A stretch of 64,000 nucleotides of DNA from Bradyrhizobium sp. ORS 278 (GCF_000026145.1 NC_009445.1:4402001-4466000), one strand, 5' to 3'; numbered from the stretch's first letter, positions 38,491 to 47,572 are shown. A program made the numbers and translations. The notes: a model not told the origin generated them from the letters alone.

Positions 38491-39432
38491 ATGGCCCATC
38501 ATCACCTGCACGCCAGCCCCGAAACCTGTCACTGGGGCTTTTTCGAATCCCGCCTGAAGCCGGTTCTGACGATCGACAGCGGCGACGAGGTCACGATCGA
38601 TTCGATCAGCGGCGGACCCGACGTGTTGCCGGATGCGAGCAAGTTCTACATTCCGCCGGAATTGCTGGAGGTCCACGCCAAATCCGAGCGCATGGTGCCC
38701 GGCCACATCCTGACGGGGCCCATCGCCGTGAAGGGTGCAGAGGTCGGCGACGTGCTGGAGGTCGACATCCTCGACGTCCAGCTGCGCCAGGACTGGGGCT
38801 ACAATTTCATCCGCCCGCTGGCCGGCACACTGCCCGACGATTTCCACCAAACCCGGCTGATGAACATTCCGCTCGATCGCGAGCGCATGGTCGGCCGGAT
38901 GCCGTGGGGGCTGGAGCTGCCGCTGGCGCCATTCTTCGGCGTCATGGGCACGGCGCCGCCGTCGGCCTGGGGCCGCATCACTTCGCTGATCCCGCGCGCG
39001 ATGGGCGGCAATCTCGACAACAAGGAGCTGGGTGCCGGCGCGAAGCTGTATCTCCCGGTGTTCGTGCCGGGGGCGCTGTTCTCCTGCGGCGACGGCCACG
39101 GCGTGCAGGGCGACGGCGAGGTCTGCGTCACCGCGATCGAGACCGCGCTGCAGGGCCGCTTCCGCCTCACCGTGCGCAAGGACCTCAGTTTCGACTACCC
39201 CCGCGCCGAGACGCCGACGCATTACATGACGATGGCGATGGACCCCGATCTCGACCAGTGCGTGGTCAAGGCGCTGCGCGACATGATCGTGCTGCTCGGC
39301 GAGAAGCGTAATCTGTCGCGTGAGGATGCATATACGCTGTGCAGCCTGGCGGCGGATCTGCGCGTGACGCAGACGGTCAACGGCTCCAAGGGCATTCACT
39401 GCGTGATCGCGAAATCGGTCGTGCACGGCTGA
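38491..39432 (+). CDS. Acetamidase/formamidase family protein
   Basis: FmdA/AmdA-type amidohydrolase of 313 residues, releasing ammonia from formamide, acetamide or a similar small amide in the cytoplasm. VPGHILTGPIAVKGAEVGD, GVMGTAPPSAWGR and FSCGDGHGVQGDGEVC (with its Cys, Asp and His) are the family landmarks. The length equals typical bacterial members of the shorter class. ATG 38491 follows GAGAGGATC. Possible substrates include plant- or soil-derived amides; no transporter is adjacent. Confidence 0.88.
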   Translation: MAHHHLHASPETCHWGFFESRLKPVLTIDSGDEVTIDSISGGPDVLPDASKFYIPPELLEVHAKSERMVPGHILTGPIAVKGAEVGDVLEVDILDVQLRQDWGYNFIRPLAGTLPDDFHQTRLMNIPLDRERMVGRMPWGLELPLAPFFGVMGTAPPSAWGRITSLIPRAMGGNLDNKELGAGAKLYLPVFVPGALFSCGDGHGVQGDGEVCVTAIETALQGRFRLTVRKDLSFDYPRAETPTHYMTMAMDPDLDQCVVKALRDMIVLLGEKRNLSREDAYTLCSLAADLRVTQTVNGSKGIHCVIAKSVVHG

Positions 39433-39540
39433 GGCCCTTGCCGGTCCGGCCGCGGAAATCGCGTCGCAGTCGCATGTCACACCCCTGTCAATGGCCGTGA
39501 GGCAATTTGCACGGCCACATCGAGCATGGGGACGATACCG

Positions 39541-40467
39541 ATGAGCGAACGCGAGACTACCGACGAGCGCGCGCTGCGCGAGCTGATCGACGAGGATTTC
39601 CGCGACAGCATGGACGAGGAGCTGGAGCTCGAGCTCGGCGACGACCAGTTCGACGAGTTTCGCCGGCTCGAGCTCGGCCATCAGGCGCATCCGAGCATGG
39701 ACCGCCGGGTGTATTTCAAGGAGCTGTTCCGGCTGCAGGGCGAGCTGGTGAAGCTGCAGGACTGGGTTCAGCACAACAAGCTCAAGGTCGTGGTGCTGTT
39801 CGAGGGCCGCGATTCCGCCGGCAAGGGCGGCGCCATCAAGCGCATCACCCAGCGGCTCAACCCGCGCGTCTGCCGCGTGGCGGCGCTGCCGGCGCCGAAC
39901 GAGCGCGAGCGCACGCAATGGTATTTCCAGCGCTATGCGACGCATCTGCCGGCCGGCGGCGAGATCGTGCTGTTCGACCGCTCCTGGTACAACCGCGCCG
40001 GTGTCGAGCGCGTGATGGGCTTCTGCACCGAGGACCAGGTCGAGGAGTTCTTCCGCTCGGTGCCGGAGTTCGAGCGCATGCTGGTGCGATCCGGCATCAT
40101 CCTGATCAAGTACTGGTTCTCGATCACCGACGAGGAGCAGCAGTTCCGCTTCCTGATGCGCATCCACGATCCGCTCAAGCAGTGGAAGCTGAGCCCGATG
40201 GACGTGCAGGCGCGCAGCCGCTGGGAGCAGTACACCAAGGCCAAGGAGGAGATGCTGCACCGGACGCACATCCCGGAGGCGCCGTGGTGGGTGGTGGAGG
40301 CCGTCGACAAGAAGCGCGCGCGGCTGAACTGCATCTCGCATCTCCTCAGCCAGATCCCCTATGGCGAGGTGCAACACGAGCCGGTCGTCCTGCCCGAGCG
40401 CGTCCGCAGCCCGGACTATCGCCGCGAGCAGATCCCACCGGAGCTGTACGTGCCGTCGCTGTATTGA
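39541..40467 (+). CDS. ppk2: Polyphosphate kinase 2
   Basis: P-loop kinase of 308 residues that transfers phosphate between polyphosphate and nucleotides. Walker A is EGRDSAGKGGAIK, the lid motif lies at QWYFQRYATHLPAGG, and Walker B is FDRSWYNRAGVERVMGF. Single-domain class I enzymes phosphorylate NDPs. The first 50 residues are very acidic (DEELELELGDDQFDEF). ATG 39541 follows GGGGACG; an ATG at 39526 would add five residues. Confidence 0.93.
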   Translation: MSERETTDERALRELIDEDFRDSMDEELELELGDDQFDEFRRLELGHQAHPSMDRRVYFKELFRLQGELVKLQDWVQHNKLKVVVLFEGRDSAGKGGAIKRITQRLNPRVCRVAALPAPNERERTQWYFQRYATHLPAGGEIVLFDRSWYNRAGVERVMGFCTEDQVEEFFRSVPEFERMLVRSGIILIKYWFSITDEEQQFRFLMRIHDPLKQWKLSPMDVQARSRWEQYTKAKEEMLHRTHIPEAPWWVVEAVDKKRARLNCISHLLSQIPYGEVQHEPVVLPERVRSPDYRREQIPPELYVPSLY

Positions 40468-40492
40468 GGCGAACGACGCACGCTTTCTCCTC

Positions 40493-40568
40493 CGTGATTG
40501 CGAGCGAAGTGACGCAATCGAGAGTCCCGCTCACCACACTGGATTGCGTCGCTACGCTCGCAATGACG
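40493..40568. repeat. Dispersed inverted repeat, family 2, copy d
   Basis: CCGTGATTGCGAGCGAAGTG left arm and CGCTACGCTCGCAATGACGC right arm. This copy is more diverged than the others but keeps the stem. Confidence 0.85.
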
Positions 40569-40630
40569 CGGGGAGATCGGTTCATGTCGTCTTCCTCCGT
40601 CGCGCTGCGCACCTTCAAGCAGCCTCCGCT

Positions 40631-40733
40631 GTCATCGCCCGGCTTGACCGGGCGATCCAGTATTCCAGAGACGCCGATGATCGGATCGAATGGCCGCGGC
40701 GTCCTGGATCGCCCGGTCAAGCGGGGCGATGAC
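40631..40733. repeat. Palindromic dispersed repeat, family 1, copy c
   Basis: TCATCGCCCGG-TTGA-CCGGGCGAT and a second stem ATCGCCCGGTCAAGCGGGGCGAT enclose about 40 bases. Both stems match copies a and b. Confidence 0.85.
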
Positions 40734-40830
40734 ACCGAACAACCGGCCGGCACCTCGCATCAGTCGCACGCTTACAGTCCCGCGACATCTCTGCCCGGGT
40801 CATGCTGATCTTGTTCACCCTCGCAAATTC

Positions 40831-41130
40831 CGGAGGGCGCAGGGAAGGCCAGGCGTCGGCTGACGCCTGCGGCCCGCCTGCGAGAAAAAAATGCAGGCGG
40901 CAGGTACCACAGGTGCAGCCGGACAACGCCCGGCCCTCCCTGCGCGATGGTCTTCACGCTTATACGCAGTCTGCCTGGTGCGCCGGCTTGTTGGCCACCA
41001 TTCGCAACAATGCTTGCGCATTGCGCGGGACACCAGCATCGGGGTGCCAGCACGCTGCGACTTCACGTCCGTGACCAAGCCGTTCGTCCGCGCATCCTCT
41101 CGGACACGCTGCGGCTCGATCGCGGCCATC
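40831..41130 (+). repeat. Long dispersed repeat, family 4, copy b
   Basis: Aligns over its length with 21970-22272 in the opposite orientation. Both copies carry a run of A or AAGAAAAG near the first third, ACCACAGGT, CCTGCGCGATGGT, CTTATACGC and AGCATCGGGG. Boundaries are approximate. Confidence 0.75.
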
Positions 41131-41584
41131 GCTCCCCGCCTCGCGTGTCGTGACGATCGCGCGCTACGCCCCTACCGAGTGAGGTGGGATGCGCGCAGTA
41201 GAGCATGATTTTCGGAAAAGCGAAAGCGCTATTTTCTGAATTGTAGAAATCACCGTTCGGCGAACCGCCGCCGCAGCGCCGGCCGGGGCCCCGGTGCGTC
41301 GGGACCCATCGCAGGAGACGTTCGATCGGCTGTGGACCAGCCCTCGGAGGAGTGACGGTGGTTGCAGCGCGAATCCCCTCCACCGGCTCGTGCACCGTAC
41401 CATTCCGGCCCCGGACTCGCGGACCGCGCGGAGAGTCACGGCCACGCGTCGACCGATTCGTCATATTTCTATAAAATTCAATATCTTAACCAGTTATCCC
41501 CAACCCGCTGTACAACCAATCGGATTCCTAATAGAGTCTAAAAAGTTACTTTTCTGTACACCGGTTACGGACTAGCTTTTAGGC

Positions 41585-41782
41585 ATGGCGACGGAAAAAG
41601 CCGAGACTGACCGCATCCCCGTAACCCTGGCCCTGGCAACCATTGGCTATCTCGAAAAGCTCGTGAAACAGGGCACCCACGGCACCAGCGTTCCGGGTGT
41701 CTGCAGAACGTTGATTGAAGAAGGCATCCGGCTCGCCATCAAGGACGGGCTGCTGTCGATTCGCGACAACGGACGGGCTTAA
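41585..41782 (+). CDS. Small ribbon-helix-helix-like protein
   Basis: Protein of 65 residues opening MATEKAETDRIPVTLALATI, with a short strand then two helices (YLEKLVKQG and GVCRTLIEEGIRLAIKDG), the pattern of ribbon-helix-helix DNA-binding proteins. This is inference from shape only; no close family was recognised. ATG 41585 lies in AT-rich DNA that suits a promoter. The GcrA-type gene starts 78 bp downstream on the same strand, so coexpression is possible. Confidence 0.65.
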   Translation: MATEKAETDRIPVTLALATIGYLEKLVKQGTHGTSVPGVCRTLIEEGIRLAIKDGLLSIRDNGRA

Positions 41783-41859
41783 ACAGGGACATCAGCGAGC
41801 AGTTTCGGACGGCCGTCGGCCAGGACGATCCAGGACGGATCAAACTTGGAAGCGACACA

Positions 41860-42339
41860 ATGCCCGCCGAACGACAGACCCAACCCACCTGGACCGAGGA
41901 ACGCCTCCGGGCCCTGAAGCAGCACTTTGAAGCCGGGCTGACCTGCCGCGAGATCGCCGCCGAGCTCGGCGTCAGCCGCAATGCCGTGATCGGCAAGATC
42001 TCCCGCCTCGCGCTGACGCGCGACAATGGCGGCGACAGCCGGCGCGTGGTCCGCGCCGAAACCACGCGCGACGGCGCCCGCCGCCCGGTGCCGAAACTGC
42101 GCCGCCGCATCCTGCGCGCGGTGCCCAACGATCCGCCGCCGATCGTGATCGAGGAGCCGCCGGCCGGCCCGGTCGAGAACGGCTGCTCGCTGTTCGAACT
42201 CTCCAAGGAACGCTGCCGCTGGCCGATCTCGACTCCCGGCGCGGATGATTTCTGCTTCTGCGGCTCGAAGCCGATCGAGGGCCTGCCGTATTGTCCGAGC
42301 CACACGCGGATGGCGTATCGGGTGGCGTCGTCGCGGTAA
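41860..42339 (+). CDS. gcrA: GcrA-family cell cycle regulator
   Basis: Alphaproteobacterial regulator of 159 residues. The N-terminal helix-turn-helix domain WTEERLRALKQHFEAGLTC (residues 11-29, continuing with REIAAELGVSRNAVIGKISR) binds methylated GANTC promoter DNA with sigma-70 in Caulobacter GcrA. The C-terminal part has the Cys/His pattern CRWPI, FCFCG and YCPSHTRMAY. Rhizobial genomes can carry more than one GcrA-like gene, so it may be a paralogue. The middle 50 residues are Pro/Arg-rich linker. Confidence 0.88.
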   Translation: MPAERQTQPTWTEERLRALKQHFEAGLTCREIAAELGVSRNAVIGKISRLALTRDNGGDSRRVVRAETTRDGARRPVPKLRRRILRAVPNDPPPIVIEEPPAGPVENGCSLFELSKERCRWPISTPGADDFCFCGSKPIEGLPYCPSHTRMAYRVASSR

Positions 42340-42389
42340 GATCAGCTAACAACTAATTATTTGAAATACATCTCGCGCCGAGCGCACGG

Positions 42390-42552
42390 TGCCCCCTCTC
42401 CCCTTGCGGGCGAGGGTGGCTTCGATGCGCAGCATCGAAGCCGGGTGAGGGGTTTCTCTCGACACGGGCAGTGATGCTGCGGAAACAACCCCTCACCCGA
42501 GCGAGTATGACGCTGATGTCGGTGTAGCCCTCTCCCACAAGGGGAGAGGGCA
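42390..42552. repeat. Inverted repeat unit, family 5
   Basis: TGCCCCCTCTCCCCTTG at one end and CAAGGGGAGAGGGCA at the other enclose inner stems (CTTCGATGC/GCATCGAAG and CCCCTCACCCG-type blocks). It is a single copy in this window, located between the gcrA stop and the SDR stop. Confidence 0.75.
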
Positions 42553-42603
42553 CAGTCGCTGGCACCGCGCAGCGTGCGGATTGCTCCAACTAACAGCAAT
42601 CCC

Positions 42604-43572
42604 CTACCCCAGCTTCCACCCCGCCTCCTGCGCGAAGCGCTGGAAGAACTCCGGCTCGTAGGCCTGCTCCGGCGACTGGCGCACGCGCATGTCCAGGAGC
42701 TTGGCGTCTTCGCCGACGAGGATGCGCCATTGCTCGGCCTTGACGCCGTCGAGGATGATCTTCGCCGCCTGCGCCGCCGTCGTCGGCGCGTCCTCGAGGA
42801 AGCTGCGGGCGCGCTCGCGGGCGGCGTTCTGGATGTCCTGGTCGCTCATCGCTGAGACGTCGATGCCCATGCCCTTCATGCGCTGGCGGGCTAACGCGAT
42901 CTCGGTCTCGCTGAGCTCATCGGATCCGCCGCCGCTTTGCACTTTCCGCGAGTTCGATACGATCGAGGTGCCGATATGACCGGGCATCACCACCGAGCAT
43001 TTGATGTGCGGGGCGTTGAGGCGGAGGTCGTTGATCAGTGCCTCGGTGAAACCCTTCACCGCGAATTTCGCCGCGCTATAGGCGGTGTGCGAGACGCCCA
43101 TGCCGACCGAGGCCCAGAAGCCGTTGACGCTCGACGTATTGACGATGTGCGCCTCGTCGGCCTTCAGCAGCATCGGCAGGAAGGTGCGGACGCCGAGATA
43201 GACGCCGCCCCAGCAGATGTTGAAGGTGCGCTCCCATTGCTCCCTGGAGTTGGTGAACAGGCTTCCGCCGCCGCCGATACCGGCATTGTTGAACAGGAGA
43301 TGAATCCTGTCGGTGGCCTGCTGCTCGGCAAGCTCATCGCGGAAACGCTGCAGCTGCGCCTCGATCGAGACGTCGGCGACATGGGTGGTGACGCGCAGGC
43401 CCTGCGGCAGTCCTTCCGCCTCGCACAGCCGCTTGGTCTCGGCCATCGCCTCGGTCGAGACGTCGCACATCGCGACGTTGCAGCCCTCGGCGACGAGCTG
43501 GCGCGCGAGCTCGCGGCCCATGCCCGTGCCGCCCCCGGTGATCACAGCGGTCCTGCCGGCAAAATCCTTCAT
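42604..43572 (-). CDS. Short-chain dehydrogenase/reductase
   Basis: Classical SDR of 322 residues. The cofactor loop is GGGTGMG at residue 13, NNAGIGGGG follows, and the catalytic Ser, Tyr and Lys lie in TSSVNGFW and HTAYSAAKFAVKG. The C-terminus extends about 60 residues beyond the core (RVRQSPEQAYEPEFFQRF). The acidic residue after the second strand (CDVS) favours NAD(H). The substrate is unknown. ATG 43572 follows GGAAGGATGACCC; the frame extends 50 unrelated residues upstream. Confidence 0.9.
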   Translation of the reverse strand: MKDFAGRTAVITGGGTGMGRELARQLVAEGCNVAMCDVSTEAMAETKRLCEAEGLPQGLRVTTHVADVSIEAQLQRFRDELAEQQATDRIHLLFNNAGIGGGGSLFTNSREQWERTFNICWGGVYLGVRTFLPMLLKADEAHIVNTSSVNGFWASVGMGVSHTAYSAAKFAVKGFTEALINDLRLNAPHIKCSVVMPGHIGTSIVSNSRKVQSGGGSDELSETEIALARQRMKGMGIDVSAMSDQDIQNAARERARSFLEDAPTTAAQAAKIILDGVKAEQWRILVGEDAKLLDMRVRQSPEQAYEPEFFQRFAQEAGWKLG

Positions 43573-43805
43573 TGGGTCATCCTTCCCTGCTGCGGAACAG
43601 CCAAGGCCGCCCCGGCGACTTCCTCGTTCTCTTCGCGGAACGCGCGCGCAGCTTAGGGCGTTTGGCGGGCGAGACCAGAGCCGATGGCGGTGACCTGTGC
43701 TGCAATGCACGAGCAAACACATTCGCCTTGGGGTTGAACGGGGGTTGAACCCGCCGAGCCGTCGTCCGACTTATTCCACGGGGAGGCAGGCTCGAGGAGG
43801 TTCGC

Positions 43806-43961
43806 ATGGCGTACCAACAGGGGCACTGGCAGAACGAGAGCTGGCGCGACACGATGGTCGATCCGGCTGCATCCGGCGACGGCGCCTATGTCACCGGCTG
43901 GACGATCTCAGGGCTCGCCGTGATCGGCACCATCGTCGCCGTCTGGCTGCTCGGCATCTGA
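43806..43961 (+). CDS. 51-residue single-helix membrane protein
   Basis: A short frame preceded by an excellent ribosome site (CGAGGAGGTTCGC). It encodes a polar, Trp-rich start (MAYQQGHWQNESWRDT) and one C-terminal membrane helix ending VIGTIVAVWLLGI. No family is recognised. The strong ribosome site, the clear two-part layout and the isolated position between divergent neighbours support a real gene. It may be a subunit or modulator of a membrane complex. Confidence 0.65.
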   Translation: MAYQQGHWQNESWRDTMVDPAASGDGAYVTGWTISGLAVIGTIVAVWLLGI

Positions 43962-44378
43962 CCGGCGCGACGCGCATCATCATGACGAGACGGGCCGCGA
44001 CAGGCGCGACCTGCATCGTATGCGCTGCCGTTTCCTCCGTCATTGCGAGATCTCCGTCCGCCGCGCACACAGGCTCACAACCGTGGTTCGCGAACATGCG
44101 GCTGCCCCTCCGGAGGCTCGCTTCTGGCGTCCCGACTGGCTGAACTCGTTGCATACAATTAAAGTCGATTGATTAAATCATGGGCTACATTTCGCCTCCG
44201 GGCTTCGCCGCCTATTTTGCGGTCAATCATAAAATCTCTATTCCTCAATGACTTACCTCCCCCGCGCATCCCAAGCCCCCTGGCACAAAGCTTGAAAAGC
44301 TCCTTCCTTGAGGCTCCGCCGTGCCGGTGTAGCCGAGATGACAGGGCGCGGGCCAGGGCTCGCCGAGGGAGCACACCA
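43962..44378. promoter_or_regulatory. Control region of the importer/hydrolase operon
   Basis: These 417 bp lack genes. They contain a perfect 11-base palindrome TGATTAAATCA at 44170-44180, an AT-rich stretch up to 44260, and a sigma-54-like promoter at 44281-44295. The arrangement of upstream AT-rich DNA before a sigma-54 site is typical for enhancer-dependent promoters. Confidence 0.5.
44281..44295 (+). promoter_or_regulatory. Sigma-54-like promoter of the BMP importer operon
   Basis: TGGCACAAAGCTTGA matches the RpoN consensus TGGCAC-N5-TTGC except for the last base of the -12 element (A for C). Transcription would begin near 44306, about 73 bases before the first gene. It is the best such match upstream of the operon. 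Confidence 0.55.
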
Positions 44379-45488
44379 ATGGACTTTGGCAGGATTTCAC
44401 GACGGCATCTGTTGCAGGGTGGCGCGGCGCTGACGCTCGGCGCAGCCGCGGGCCTGCGGCCGGCCTTCGCGGCGGAGACGACGATCGGCTTCATCTATGT
44501 CGGCTCGCGCGACGACTACGGCTACAACCAGGCGCATGCGCAGGGCGCGGCGGCGCTGAAGAAGCTGCCCGGGCTGAAGGTGATCGAAGAGGAGAAGGTG
44601 CCGGAAACCGACGCAGTCGAGAAGACGATCGAGTCGATGATCAATCTCGACGGCGCCAGCCTGCTGTTCCCGACTTCATTCGGTTACTACAATCCGCACA
44701 TGATCAAGATGGCCAACAAGTACCCGAAGCTGCGCTTCGAGCACTGCGGCGGCCTGTGGAGCGAGAAGGATCCGAAGAACGCCGGCTCCTATTTCGGCTA
44801 CATCGACGAGGCGCAATATCTGTCCGGCATCGTTGCGGGCTACACCAGCAAGAGCGGCAAGCTCGGCTTCGTCGCCGCCAAGCCGATCCCGCAGGTACTG
44901 CGCAACATCAACGCCTTCACGCTCGGCGCGCAGCTCGCCAATCCCAAGGCGACCACGCAGGTGATCTTCACCGGCGACTGGTCGATGCCGGTCAAGGAAG
45001 CCGAGGCGACCAACAGCCTGATCGACCAGGGCGTCGACGTTCTCACCTGCCATGTCGACGGTCCGAAGACGATGGTCGAGAACGCGGCGCGCCGCGGCGC
45101 CTTCGTCACCGGCTATCACGTCAACCAGTCGCCGCTGGCGCCGAAGGCGTATCTCACCGGCGCCGAATGGAATTGGGAGGCGCTGTATCCGAAGTTCGTC
45201 AAGATGCTGGCCGCCGGCGAGAGCATTCCGAACTTCTATCGCGGCGGTCTCAAGGAAGAGCTGGTGAAGACGTCGCCTTATGGCGAGGCTGTCTCCGAGC
45301 AGGCGCGCAAGCATGCCGACGAGATCAAGGCCAAATTCCTCGGCGAGGGCTATACGATCTTCAAGGGCCCGATCAAGGACAACAAGGGCAACACCGTGAT
45401 CACCGCAGGCACCGAGCGCGGTCAGAAGGATCCTGAGCTCGAGAAGATGGACTACCTGGTCGAGGGCGTGATCGGAGCGACGTCGTGA
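44379..45488 (+). CDS. BMP-family ABC transporter substrate-binding protein
   Basis: Periplasmic binding protein of 369 residues of the basic membrane protein (BMP/PnrA) type, which usually binds nucleosides or other ureide-like ligands. The N-terminus SRRHLLQGGAALTLGAAAG has the twin-Arg pattern, so Tat export is likely, with cleavage near AFAAE. TIGFIYVGSRDDYGYNQAH is the family opening. ATG 44379 follows GAGGGAGCAC. It is the first gene of the five-gene importer/hydrolase set and overlaps the first permease by GTGA. Confidence 0.92.
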   Translation: MDFGRISRRHLLQGGAALTLGAAAGLRPAFAAETTIGFIYVGSRDDYGYNQAHAQGAAALKKLPGLKVIEEEKVPETDAVEKTIESMINLDGASLLFPTSFGYYNPHMIKMANKYPKLRFEHCGGLWSEKDPKNAGSYFGYIDEAQYLSGIVAGYTSKSGKLGFVAAKPIPQVLRNINAFTLGAQLANPKATTQVIFTGDWSMPVKEAEATNSLIDQGVDVLTCHVDGPKTMVENAARRGAFVTGYHVNQSPLAPKAYLTGAEWNWEALYPKFVKMLAAGESIPNFYRGGLKEELVKTSPYGEAVSEQARKHADEIKAKFLGEGYTIFKGPIKDNKGNTVITAGTERGQKDPELEKMDYLVEGVIGATS

Positions 45489-46594
45489 CCACGGAGGCGG
45501 CCGATCCGGTTGATGCGGCCGCCATCGCGCCGGCCGCCGACGCAGGCTTTCTGCAGCGTTACGGCGCGAGCATTGAGTACATTCTCATTCCGGGCGCGGC
45601 GCTGGTCGCCGCGCTCCTGGTGTTCGGCCTCTTCGTCGCGCTGTACGGCAAGAACCCGCTCGATCTCTATTGGTACATGTATTACGGCGCGTTCGGCACC
45701 TGGTTCTCCTGGCAGAACACGCTGAGCCGTGCGGCCCCCTTGATCCTGACGGCGCTGTGCACCGCTTTGCCCGCGCAGCTAGGCATGGTGATCATCGGCG
45801 GCGAAGGCGCGCTGCTGATCGGCGCGCTCTCGGCGACATCCGTGGCACTCGCTCTCCAGGGCATGCCGCCGCTCCTGGTGCAGATCGCGATGGTGATCGC
45901 CGGCATGACCGGCGGCGGCGTGTGGATCCTGCTGTCCGGCGGACTGCGGCAGTATCGCGGGGTCAACGAGACCATCTCCAGCCTGCTGCTGGTCTACATC
46001 GCGCTCGCGATTCTCAACCATCTCGTCGAAGGCCCGATGCGCGATCCGGCCAGCCTCAACAAGCCGTCGACGCGCGAGATCGGCGCCGCCAACATGATCG
46101 GCACGATCCCGGGCACCGACGTGCATTGGGGCCTGGTGTTCGGTCTGATGCTGGCGATCGCGTCCTATGTGCTGATCTATCACACCACCTTCGGCTTCGC
46201 CGCGCGTGTCGCCGGCGGCAACATCCGCGCCGCCAAGATCGTCGGCCTCTCGGTCGGCAAGCTGATCCTCACCGTGTGCTTCCTCGCTGGTGCCTGCGCC
46301 GGATTGGCCGGCATGGTCGAGGTCGCGGCGGTGCAGGGCCGCACCAACGCCAATCTCGCGGTCGGCTATGGCTTCACCGGCATTCTGGTCGCGTTCCTGG
46401 CGCGGCAGAATCCGCTGGCGATCATTCCCGTGGCGATCCTGCTCGGCGGCATCAATGCGTCCGGTGGTCTCTTGCAGCGCCGGCTCGGTCTGCCCGATGC
46501 CTCGGTGCTGGTGCTGCAGGGTATCATCTTCATCTCGGTGCTGGCGAGCGACGCGCTCTACGGGCGCATCGGCTTCCTCAAGGGAAAGTCGTAG
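45485..46594 (+). CDS. ABC transporter permease, BMP/nucleoside type (first)
   Basis: BPD_transp_2 family permease of 369 residues with about nine membrane helices. The YGKNPLDLYWYMYYGAFG segment, GGEGALLIGAL and VNETISSLLLVYIA motifs mark the longer of the two permeases that pair with BMP proteins (YufP type). The start is GTG 45485, overlapping the binding-protein stop. The second permease begins three bases after its stop. Confidence 0.92.
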   Translation: MTTEAADPVDAAAIAPAADAGFLQRYGASIEYILIPGAALVAALLVFGLFVALYGKNPLDLYWYMYYGAFGTWFSWQNTLSRAAPLILTALCTALPAQLGMVIIGGEGALLIGALSATSVALALQGMPPLLVQIAMVIAGMTGGGVWILLSGGLRQYRGVNETISSLLLVYIALAILNHLVEGPMRDPASLNKPSTREIGAANMIGTIPGTDVHWGLVFGLMLAIASYVLIYHTTFGFAARVAGGNIRAAKIVGLSVGKLILTVCFLAGACAGLAGMVEVAAVQGRTNANLAVGYGFTGILVAFLARQNPLAIIPVAILLGGINASGGLLQRRLGLPDASVLVLQGIIFISVLASDALYGRIGFLKGKS

Positions 46595-46597
46595 GAC

Positions 46598-47524
46598 ATG
46601 GCTGACGGCAACATCGGACTCTGGACCGTGCCGCTCGCGGTGCTCGGCGGCGCCATCCGCGTCTCCACGCCGTTCCTGTTTGTGAGCCTCGGCGAATGCA
46701 TCACCGAGCGCTCCGGCCGCATCAATCTCGGCCTCGAGGGCACGCTGGTGATGGGCGCGATGAGCGCCTACGGCATCTCCTATCTCTCGGGCTCGCCATG
46801 GTTAGGGGTGCTCGCCGCCGGCCTGACCGGCGCGCTGCTGGGGGCGCTGCATGCCGGCATCTGCTCGCTGCCGCGGGTCAACGACGTCGCGGTCGGAATC
46901 TCTCTCATGCTGTTCGGCACCGGGCTGGCGTTCTTCCTCGGCAAGCCGCTGATCGAGCCGACCGCGGCGCGGCTGCCGGCGATCGATTTCGGCTGGTGGA
47001 GTGACGTGCCGCAGGTCCGCGCCGCGCTGCGCATCAATGTGCTGTTCCTGTTCGGCGTGATCATGGCGCCGGTGCTGTTCTGGGCGTTCAGGACAACGCG
47101 CTGGGGCCTGTTGATCCGCACCGCCGGCGAGAGCGCCGACGCGGCGCGCGCGATGGGCCATTCGGTGCTGATGATCCGCCTGCGCGCGACCATGGCCGGC
47201 GGCTTCCTCGCCGGCATCGGCGGCTCGTTCCTGTCGCTGTTCTATCCCGGCAGCTGGAACGAGGGCCTGTCATCAGGACAAGGCATCACCGCCGTCGCGC
47301 TGGTCATCTTCGCGCGCTGGGACCCGATGCTCTGCCTGTGGGCTTCGCTCGCCTTCGGCGGCGCCGCCGCGCTCGGACCCGCACTGCAATCGGTCGGCGT
47401 CACCTCGGGCTATCATCTGTTCAACGCCGCGCCCTACATCCTGACGCTTCTCATCATGATCATCACCTGCTCGCCGAAACGCACTCTCAGCGGCGCGCCG
47501 GCCGAGCTGTCGATCACGCGGTGA
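46598..47524 (+). CDS. ABC transporter permease, BMP/nucleoside type (second)
   Basis: Shorter partner permease of 308 residues (YufQ type) with about eight helices. STPFLFVSLGECITERSG and INLGLEGTLVMGAM are family signatures, and the EAA-like AMGHSVLMIRLRATMAGGFL contacts the ATPase. It forms the heteromeric channel with the gene before it. A 229 bp gap with a family 3 repeat separates it from the hydrolase gene. Confidence 0.92.
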   Translation: MADGNIGLWTVPLAVLGGAIRVSTPFLFVSLGECITERSGRINLGLEGTLVMGAMSAYGISYLSGSPWLGVLAAGLTGALLGALHAGICSLPRVNDVAVGISLMLFGTGLAFFLGKPLIEPTAARLPAIDFGWWSDVPQVRAALRINVLFLFGVIMAPVLFWAFRTTRWGLLIRTAGESADAARAMGHSVLMIRLRATMAGGFLAGIGGSFLSLFYPGSWNEGLSSGQGITAVALVIFARWDPMLCLWASLAFGGAAALGPALQSVGVTSGYHLFNAAPYILTLLIMIITCSPKRTLSGAPAELSITR

Positions 47525-47572
47525 TGTGAGTGCGCACGCTGAAGATGTTGGAGCAGGCGATCTTGCTGCGGC

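Larger units (their letters stand above)
40468..41584. other. Long gene-free region with three repeats
   Basis: 1.1 kb between ppk2 and a small gene holds a family 2 repeat (40493-40568), family 1 (40631-40733) and family 4 (40831-41130). The part from 41200 to 41580 is markedly AT-richer and probably carries the promoter of the 65-residue protein. Frames within the family 4 copy are not genes. Confidence 0.7.

Noticed and set aside
35572..40377. Very long open frame (about 1,600 codons) on the minus strand
   Set aside because: It runs antisense to several well supported genes and its product is Arg/His/Gln-rich low-complexity sequence, as expected from the opposite strand of GC-rich codons.
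41470..41580. Replication-origin-like AT-rich DNA with TTATCCCCA
   Set aside because: Only one DnaA-box-like sequence with a mismatch, no cluster of boxes and no origin-linked genes.
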